This document shows positions 50,073 to 57,598 of a stretch of 57,598 bases of DNA, in pieces. Below the pieces are notes generated by a model, which was given only the letters and a program-made list of their open reading frames with translations, was not told where the DNA came from and made no database searches. Numbering within the stretch: the first letter of the stretch is position 1; the number at the start of each line of letters is the position of its first letter. The DNA comes from Reclinomonas americana ATCC 50394 (taxonomy: Eukaryota; Jakobida; Jakobea; Jakobida): positions 87,940-145,537 of the forward strand of contig PS015068.1 of the NCBI GenBank assembly GCA_048213135.1. The letters are read 5' to 3'. The position numbers and the translations under genes were made by a program.

Positions 50073-53000
50073 ATGAGCGGTGGTGGCTCCCTCCTCCTCC
50101 CGGTCGTCATCTTCTCCCTGAGTTACACCGCCACACTGTTGTCACCACATCGCTTCCTTTCTCTAACCCCCCCTTTCATCGCACACAGTCATCGGCGGCG
50201 TCCTGCTGTTGATTGTGTGGCCACTGGCGGTGTGGTTGCGAAGGCGAGCGGTGCGGCAGGTGCTGGCGCGGGCGGCCAAGTACGCAGCTCGTGAGCGACA
50301 GGTGGTGCGCGATGCACAACGCGGTTCCTCCTCGGCCTCCTCCTCCTCTCCTGTCTCGAATGGATCGTCGTCGCGACAAGTCAATGGCGATGCCTCTCCA
50401 TCATCTCCACCACTCCGTGATCGCCCTCCAGCACTGCCTTCTCCTTCTCCTCCTCCTCCAATAGAAGGAGGCAATGGCACTGTTGACGCCGAGCCACCGA
50501 AAGCGATGTCGCCTTCAGATCCGGATCGCATGCCGCCGCGTGCACCACTCAAGAGGGATCTGCGCGAGATGAACTTGTCGGGAGATTTCCAGGAGCATAT
50601 GCGTCGTGGTGCGTGTCGCGAATGTGCGGCTGCTGTGTGTCGCCTGGCTGAACATCGATCGTGCAGCGGATGAGTACGATCGGCTGGCGGTGGGTCCGCG
50701 CTTGGGCGATCGCTCGGTGACATGGAAGGAGATGATGCACGGGTGGATCGACTCGGAAGAAGCGAAACAGGGCGAGGCGGAGGTATTGAATGCGGATGTG
50801 GTGGTGTGGTTCAGCTTCCAGCGGACCGTAATCCTCGCCGTGCTGTGCATGATGGTGCCGGCGGTTCTGATTCTGCTGCCGGTCAACGCCACGGGCGACA
50901 GGTGTGACAGTGGAGAGTGATTCGTTGTGCCGGTGTTTCGCACACTCACTCACACTCACCACTGTGTCAGCATCGCCATCGAATTCCCGTCGAGGAACAC
51001 AACGTCAGAGTTGCGTGGCTTGTCGCAATGGTGATGTTTTCGTCTACTCTGACACCCGTCGCGCTGCGGCAGATACGAGTTTGCCATCACCACTGTGGAG
51101 AACATTGAGCTGCAGGTACCAACCGCATCGGCCCTGGAATTGTCGCCTGCATGCTGTTCTCATGCTTGTGCGCAGACCTCCCGCATGTGGGCTCCGTTCA
51201 GCGTGGCCGTCCTGGTCGTGGTGTTTTGTTTCTGGCGGTTCGACGTGAGTTCAGTAGTTCCGCATCGTCTGCGGTGAGTGCGCTGACGTGGCTGGTCGCC
51301 GTTTTTACTCCGACTCACCATTGAGACGGCACAGACACATTCTGCATCGGCCCGACAATCCCGTTCACTACCTGGCGAAGCGCACTCTGCTCATCGAGGT
51401 CAGCTCACGGTGCTTCCCCTTCTCCTCTGTGTGCCTGCTGACCAAGTCCGTGTGCACGTCAGAGCCTGCCACGGGAGAAGATTTCGGTGGTGCACGCCAC
51501 AGTCGAGGATCACTTTGCGAAGCGCACCGACCGTGTCAACATTGAGCACGTGGAGGTGAGAGTTTCACAAGGGCTGCCGTGCTTGTTGTGCACTCACTTT
51601 TCGTGCAGATTGTGCCGCCACTGCGTGCCTACCTGAAAGACATGAAGAAGCTAAAGAAAGAGGAGCAGGAGCTCGAGCGCGCCGAAGTGCTGTACTTGCA
51701 GGGCCGATCTTCGTTCATCCATCGCTTCCGCTGTGTGTGCTGCTGCTGCGCCTGCTGCGCCAAGTGCGTGACTCTCTTGTACAGCGCATCACGTGAGCAA
51801 GACTGATCTTTCTCCACAGAAAGGAGAAGCGGTTGGAGGATTTACGCGACGAGTTCAAGATGCGACAGGCCACCTTGCTGGAGTCGCAGCACGCCCTCAG
51901 TGGTGCACAGGAGGCTGTGGAAACGTGTGGTTCCCGCGGCTTTGTGATCTTCAGCAGTGCAGAGGTGGCGAAGAAGTGCCTGGCCGGCCCGCATCCATTT
52001 GGTGTGCGGCGAGCCATGGAGTCCGACATGGTCATCTGGGAGAACCTCGAGGTTTCTATGCCTCGTGCGTCCATCAGTGTGTGTGTGTCATTGACAGGCT
52101 GAGTGTGCGCAGGTCCCACGCTGGCAGCAGCGACTGTCGACCATCATCTGGCGCCTCGTGTTCATCGTCATTATCGTCTTTCTCACCACACCCCTCGCGG
52201 TGTTGACAACTCTCCGACAAATCGCCGGCTTTGATGTCGTCAGCAGCGTCATCTCGGGTTTGTGCGCCATGCTCTCGAGCTCTCTCCCCTTTATCCTCAC
52301 AGCCTCACCGTGTGGTATGCAGCGGTCGCCGGCTGGTCGCCATGGCTGGCGGCTCTTCTCACCACCTACGTTCCAGTCCTGTTGCTGTTTGCGCTGCAGA
52401 AACTGTTGCCGATATTCGTGCGGTGAGTAAGTCTACCTGCCTCGTGCTGCCCACCGCACATGGCAACTCACCAGACCCTCGTCCTATTGGCTCCAGTGCG
52501 ACCACAATGCAAGAACGACCGCTGTCGGCCGACTGGGCACAGGGCTCCATCATTTTCCGCACTCTGACCTACCTGGTCATCAGTCTCGTGTTTCTACCGT
52601 TGCTGGCCGTCAATGCCGTCTCCACTGTTGTCGAATCCACTCGGTGCGACCTCATGAGTAGCGCAGCGTGTATCTGCACGTGATCATGACTGATGTGTGT
52701 GTGGTTGCAGTGACGGAGAGAACTTGTCGACCATCCTCCGTGGAGTGTTTTCACCCGCCAGTGCCGTGCTATGTGAGTATAAGGATGTGTGCCGCCCCGC
52801 GGTGCGCTCGCTGCTGACAGTTCGTATCCGCGCGCCCCTCCAGTCATGGCATTCGTGCTGGACAACTTGTTCATCGAGGTGCCTGGCAACCTTGCGGAGA
52901 TTCTCGACAGCGTGCTGCTCTTTTGGCGATCGCGCAGTGCCGTGACGCCGGATGAGATGCGAAAGACCATTCAGCCGCTGGACTTTTCCTACATTGAGGC

Positions 53001-53836
53001 GTACTCGTCCATGTTTGTCACATTCGCCATGGTAGCAACGTACAGGTGTGTGGTGGTGTTGTTGTTGTTTTGAGGGCGATTTCTCAGTGGGTGGCTGACA
53101 CGGATACACAGCGTTTTCGTCCCTCTGCTGGTGCCTCTCGGATTCGCCTACTTTGTCTGCAGTCACTTTGCGCACAAGGTACTCCTCTCGTGATGCAATC
53201 CTCCCTTCTTCTCCCCGAGTGTGGCTCACGAGCTTCTGCGCAGTACAACTTTTTCTCCCGCATCTACGACGGTTCAGCACGGCGCACCACGCGATTCGAA
53301 GTGTTCACCACGCGACGTGTTGTGCGCACACTCACCACGTCACTGCATGTGATTGTGGTGCGTCTCTTGTCGTGCCACAAGTACCCCTCATCTATTTCCT
53401 CACATGCCTCTCCATTTTCTCGCGCGCGCAGCTTGTGTTTCTGTTTGTCTGGACTGGTATGTAGGACCTACGCTACTGTTCTTGTCTCCTGCACCACTCA
53501 CTCTTCTGCTTGCCTCTCTCTCACACGCAGTGTACGCCGGTTTCCAACAAAATGTGCCCCTGTTTGCCACCTCACTCACCGTGCTGGTGCTGGCCACACT
53601 GTACGTGCTGTTGTGGTACTGGTGGCGTTTCCTCCGCCATCACGGCGGCTCCTACGCGAATGCAATGCTTCGCAACGTTGCGTGCACCACCCGACGCACA
53701 GTCGTCTCTTCTGTGGACACTGACAATGGCGTGCACGCAGGGAGATGCCGCCACCGAGGCCGCGCACCACGGCGGTGCAAACGAGTTGGAGTGGTACCGC
53801 CATCCCAGCCTCCAACAGCAGGACGCTAGAATCTAA
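50073..53836 (+). CDS. CSC1/OSCA/TMEM63-family membrane channel
   Basis: The family forms mechanically or osmotically gated, calcium-permeable cation channels of the plasma and internal membranes. The start is MSGGGSLLLP at 50073 and the stop TAA at 53834-53836, with about 17 short exons. In order: an N-terminal span (GGVLLLIVWPLAVWL) and a Ser/Pro-rich cytosolic insert; WKEMMHGWIDSEE, then a span (VILAVLCMMVPAVLILL) and SRMWAPFSVAVLVVVFCFW; the cytosolic domain with YLAKRTLLIEV, EDHFAKRTDRVNIEHVE and ALSGAQEAVETCGSRGFVIF. The channel block follows: IIWRLVFIVIIVFLTTPLAV, WLAALLTTYVPVLLLFALQ, TLTYLVISLVFLPLLAV, FVLDNLFIEVPGNL, YIEAYSSMFVTFAMV, VFVPLLVPLGFAYFV and LVLATLYVLLWYWWRF. Segment order matches the family. 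A Cys-rich patch (CVCCCCACCAK) lies in the cytosolic part. Exon borders were not all fixed. Confidence 0.82.
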
Positions 53837-54009
53837 TCCCTCCTCTTTCTCCCACCAAAAAATCCTCCCCTAATACTCAATTCGCAATAATAGTGACAAC
53901 TAGACTACCTACAATTCCGATCTGAGGCGGCACATGCATACTTGAGAGAGAGAGAGAAAAGAATGGGGGGCAAGAACACGCAGAAGGAGCACGAAGACTA
54001 TTGTTTTTT
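53837..54009. other. Convergent 3' intergenic
   Basis: Short spacer between the stop codons of the channel gene and TSR3. Apart from a GA run at 53947-53959 nothing is recognisable. Confidence 0.5.
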
Positions 54010-55271
54010 CTACCAGTCGTCCTCCTCGTCCGAGTCCCTTCTCGCGGCTGCACACATGAACAAACACACTCGTTAGACCATTGACAAATGACATGAAGTC
54101 GGCAAAATGGCGCGCAACTTGCACGCTGCACAATCGCCAAGTAGTCCAACTCCTCCTCTTCGCCCTCCTCTTCCGCTTCGTCGTCGGCTCCCACTCGTGG
54201 GCCGCGGCTGCTGCTGCCAGCGGCGGCTGACGATGATGATCCCCGAGATGACGAGCCGGAGCCCGACGGGCCAGCAGCCGCTGATGGGTCATCGTCCTCC
54301 TCCAGATCCGGCGGGCGGGCAAACACTCGCGGCTCATTCTTCCACTCCTCCAGCTTGGTCGTCTCAAACGTCTTGACTTCCTCGGCATTCTCGCACTCCG
54401 AGTAGCCCTCCAACAGCTCCTGATTCAGCGTCAGGAAGCCGTGGCCCCAGGTGAACTTGTTCAGCACGTACTCGGCCTCCTCCTTGAAATCGGTAATGTA
54501 GAGCGCGGCGGCCAGCGCCTCCACGCACGACAGCTTCTGCGGCTTGCCGTAGTTGACGGGATTTGCCGCAATCAGGAACGGCACTGCGATAGGGAAAGAA
54601 GTCAGCAGAGCATCATCGGCGCTCGATCCTCACACTCTTTGCCACGCAACGAATTCGCTCGTGATCGCCGTGCAGCTTGGAGAAGGGCACAGCGCGCAAG
54701 TTGGCCCAGCTGCAGTCAATCACACAGCATCCGTACGTGTTCACCACACGACGATCGGCCGGCGACACCACCTGCTTGCCAGCCGGACTGCAATCTTGGA
54801 GTCACACACGGGAACGGGAAGAAGGAAGGCAAAGAAAATGCTCACGCAACGTCAACACAACACCGCGGAACGATTGACCAATCGACAACTCGCTGAGCAT
54901 GTCCAGTCGTGCCAGCTTGCGACCAGTGCACTTTCTCGGATCACACTGACCCATATCCTGCACGAGGAGATGATGATGTGTAAGTGAGACAGAGAGAGCA
55001 ATGCATCGGGGCTCTCATCATCACTCACCCACATGGCCAACGGAATCACTGCCGCCTCCAACTCTGAGAAAGAGAGATAGAGGTGGGGAGAAGAGAGATT
55101 AGGCATTGGAGCATGGAAAGGAAGAAAGGGAGCTATTCACGTGTGCCGATGCACATGGCGACAACACACACACACACTCTTGTCGAGGAACGCACCCTCC
55201 TCGCCAAACACGCCACCCTGCCCGCATGGTCCGCTCATGATCTCCACGCCCTTTTGCTTCCGCTTGAACAT
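54010..55271 (-). CDS. TSR3: TSR3, 18S rRNA aminocarboxypropyltransferase
   Basis: TSR3 transfers the aminocarboxypropyl group of S-adenosylmethionine to a hypermodified pseudouridine of 18S rRNA in late small-subunit maturation. The six exons 55196-55271, 55029-55063, 54851-54957, 54651-54787, 54119-54583 and 54010-54047 total 858 nt, 285 residues. Family motifs: [67 protein letters not shown] and KLSCVEALAAALYITDF, then EEWKNEPRVFARPPDL. The tail is acidic and Ser-rich (EEEGEEEELDYLA, end ARRDSDEEDDW), as in yeast and human proteins. Three of five introns start GTTGCG, and because the protein is so conserved these donors are well supported. The start at 55271 is the first Met before KRKQKG. 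Confidence 0.94.
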
Positions 55272-55710
55272 TTCACTGTGCGTGTGTGAGAGAGGAGTGA
55301 GCAATGACCAGACAATGGCCGCTCACTTGTGTTCTCCCCCCCTCTCCCCGCTCATTTTGCTCACCGTCTGCCTTCCGAGCCCTTGCCTGTGCGCACTGGC
55401 GCACCGCGCTGCCCATCGGGTCCTTTTCCTCGACGACTCTTGCCCATTGACGATGATTTACACAATGGTGACAATGGACAGTACGAGGCAAAGACTCGCG
55501 AGGAACGTTGCAACTTGTTTTTCTGGCAACGGTGGAGAGAGGATAGGAAAAGAGCACGTGACTCTCACGCACACGCACGCACACACGCACGCACACGCTT
55601 CTGACGTGAACGCACAGTAGATTGTTGCCCTGCCAACACACACACGCATACACGAACACACGCACACATACACGCACTTGTTCCGAGTTTTTCCTGTTTG
55701 ACCGTTGACT
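55272..55710. other. Divergent intergenic region
   Basis: Between the starts of TSR3 (minus) and the TPX2-like gene (plus). CA/GCAC-rich tracts at 55567-55600 and 55637-55678 precede the latter. No other element was recognised; likely shared promoter region. Confidence 0.5.
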
Positions 55711-57598
55711 ATGGATTCATCACCCTCATCTGCGTACCACTTTGAGGCACCGTCGTTCTACGACTTTGACGCCGGCAGCGAGGGCGCCGGTGCCGACAGT
55801 TGGTTTGGTGCGTCTTGTCGTGCAGCGAGAGAGCGAGAGAGAACGCGCACAGACTTGCCTCACGTGTGTTGTTGTTGTCATGCACTCGCAGAAGGCAAGC
55901 ACGCGTCACCGGTTGTCGGTCATCCGCCCAAGTTGCGCCACGCCACACGCATCGTCGCCTCTTGCTACGTCGTGCGTGCAGTTGCTCACTCTCTCACGCG
56001 TGCAGGGCATGGACCGCCGACGGCGACAGCCACATGATTGAGCACGTGCCGGTCGACGAGGAAGAGGAGGATGAGGAGCAATTCGAGGACGGCACCACGG
56101 CCGCACCGTCAGCCGACGACAGCGTGCAGGTCACCGTCTTGTACGAGGCATCCGCCATCGCCACCACTACCACCACGACCACGATTGTCGAGTCGGTCAT
56201 GTCGTCACCGACTGTGACTCTGAGGGTGCCGGAGGTCACCATCAATGGATCGCCGCTCGGCAAGCGCCGTCACAGCGAGCCCGAGGAGGCCATGCGCATC
56301 ATGGACGTGGACATGGCCGACGATGAGGAGGCAGCTGCGCCGGCTGGTGCATCGGCCGCCGTCAATGCCACCGTCGCCGTCGAGTCTGGCGAGACCGAGC
56401 GCAAGCGCCGCAAGGTGCAAAAGAAGGTGAATTACTTTGCACACACATGTGCGTAGGATTGTGTCACTCACTGTGGTCTGTTCAGCGCCGTGTCACCCAA
56501 GCGCACTCGCCGATGCTGTCCACCAAGGCTCGTCACCGCTCGCCCAAGTTGCAGACTCGCGAGCAAGAAGAGATGAGCCGCATCGAGGCCGAGGTGGCCG
56601 AGTTGAAGCGCAAGCGCGCCGAGGAGAAGGAGCTCATGAAGAAGGTTTGGTGGCTCGTCAGTCAGCAGGGGGTTTGCCTCTCGACTGACTCCGCTCCACC
56701 GCAGGCTCTCGCCGGTCAGCCAGTCAAGGGCAAGAAGGAGGAGCGCCCACTGACGCAGCCGGTCGGCTTTGAGCTGCGCACCGACAAGCGCGTCAAGCCC
56801 GTACAGCCGGCCGAGCCTGTGCAGGTGATGCTCATTTGCACTGCCTCCTTCCCCCAAGTGTCCACGTACTCACGAGTCGAATCCCATCGTCTTCCGCTGC
56901 TTGTTTTTGTCATTCGTCGTTTTCTCTCCCTCGTCCTCTCTCTGCACACTCTTTCCTCTATGGACAGAATTCAAAGCCGGTCAAGGTCTGGCAGCCGCAC
57001 CAGAAGACGGTACCGGTGCCATTCCACCTGCACACCGACGAGCGCATCGAGACCGCGAAGGCCATGAAGGGCCAGCAGCAGCAGGATGCCAACGAGTCGC
57101 ACGAGGAGTACGTGCCGCTGGCCAAGCGCGTCGAGATGTTTGACAAGACACCAGTGCGCTTCCACACGACGGCGGCCAACGAGCCAGTGCCGCCACCCAA
57201 GTTTGTGCCGGTGATTACCAAGCCCAAGGCGCCGCACTTCCACACTGACGATCGCATCAGCAGCAAGCCACACCAGTTGCGCGCACGCATTCTCTCTCCC
57301 TGCTCGTTGTCGCGGTTCCTTCCCTTGTCTGACCTTGCGTGCAACAGCGTCAAGAGCCGCTCCGAACTCGAGGAGGAGGAGCTGCAGCAGCAGCAGGCGC
57401 AGCAGTTCAAGGCCCGCCCACTCAACCCGAAGGTGCTGGAGAGCGCCGGCGATCTGGGCGTGCCGCGCATTCACAAGAAGCCGCTGACGGAGCCCGAGGT
57501 GCGTTCTGCGTTTGTGTGGCCTGCCTGTTCGTTTTCCATGTGAGTGTGCTCATGTGTGCGACATGATGCAGGCACCGAAGCTGGCCACGGAGCAGCGC
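55711..57598 (+). CDS. TPX2: TPX2-like spindle protein (3' end beyond window)
   Basis: TPX2 family proteins bind microtubules and activate Aurora kinase at the spindle. Exons are 55711-55807, 55892-55931, 56006-56426, 56486-56644, 56705-56824, 56968-57275, 57348-57498 and 57572 onward. Seen: an N terminus rich in aromatic and acidic residues (YHFEAPSFYDFDAG), an acidic region, a coiled coil (EEMSRIEAEVAELKRKRAEEKEL), PLTQPVGFELRTDKR, FHLHTDERIETA, FHTDDRISSKP, and FKARPLNPKVLES. The T.P.-F.L.TD.R type repeats are the hallmark of the TPX2 repeats. Introns 2 and 6 start GTTGCG. The first exon joins were chosen because GAAGGC...CCCAAG restores phase on both sides. Confidence 0.85.

Overview
This is a draft-quality scaffold from an intron-rich, fairly GC-rich unicellular eukaryote; I cannot name the lineage. 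Evidence for a eukaryote: split genes with short introns (mostly about 45-120 nt), and typical eukaryotic products (actins, serpins, MAP kinases, tubulin cofactor A, TSR3, TPX2, a CSC1/TMEM63 channel, a SIP5/DA2-type RING protein, a DENN protein, and NDUFAF7, a mitochondrial complex I assembly methyltransferase). Simple repeats (CT, CA, polypurine) fill many introns, and 18 N runs interrupt the sequence.

Layout. 206-1345 (+): the 3' part of an unrecognised gene. 1662-20207 (-): a cluster of four full-length actins, one complete but aberrant actin-like gene, two 5'-only actin-like copies, two intracellular-type serpins, and two truncated copies of the NDUFAF7 gene. From about 10.5 kb on, the cluster is a tandem array with a unit of about 3.5-3.6 kb. 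20908-22776: the parental NDUFAF7 gene, split by gaps, with its middle contig placed backwards. 22882-23403 (+): tubulin cofactor A. 23504-28066 (-): a DENN plus HEAT/ARM protein. 28640-32658 (-): a MAP kinase with a TDY loop. 33638-34805 (+): an unrecognised multi-membrane-span protein. 35058-38421 (-): a large low-complexity acidic protein. 38826-42957 (+): a PH-like/coiled-coil protein. 43668-46421 (+): a second MAPK-like kinase whose C-lobe is not seen. 46566-49628 (-): a SIP5/DA2-like RING protein ending in a CaaX box. 50073-53836 (+): a CSC1/TMEM63 channel. 54010-55271 (-): TSR3. 55711-end (+): TPX2-like, running off the window.

I rebuilt exon structures by hand from reading-frame continuity and family motifs. 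For ten gene models the exon lengths sum to an exact multiple of three. These are actins 1, 5 and 6 and the actin-like gene (8669-10342), serpins A and B, TBCA, TSR3, the PH-like gene and MAPK-2. The models expose a frequent non-standard 5' splice site, GTTGCG, conserved 15- and 11-nt microexons in every actin, and several GC-AG introns. Other points of interest are a pseudo-actin that seems to have lost its D-loop and ATPase residues, two in-frame-capable actin/NDUFAF7 chimeras, serpin paralogues that differ mainly in the reactive loop, and at least one (probably three) inverted contigs. No virus, CRISPR array, tRNA, rRNA or transposon was recognised. The genes do not form one pathway; actin, TBCA and TPX2 are all cytoskeletal, but only the actin/serpin/NDUFAF7-fragment cluster looks like a co-evolving locus.
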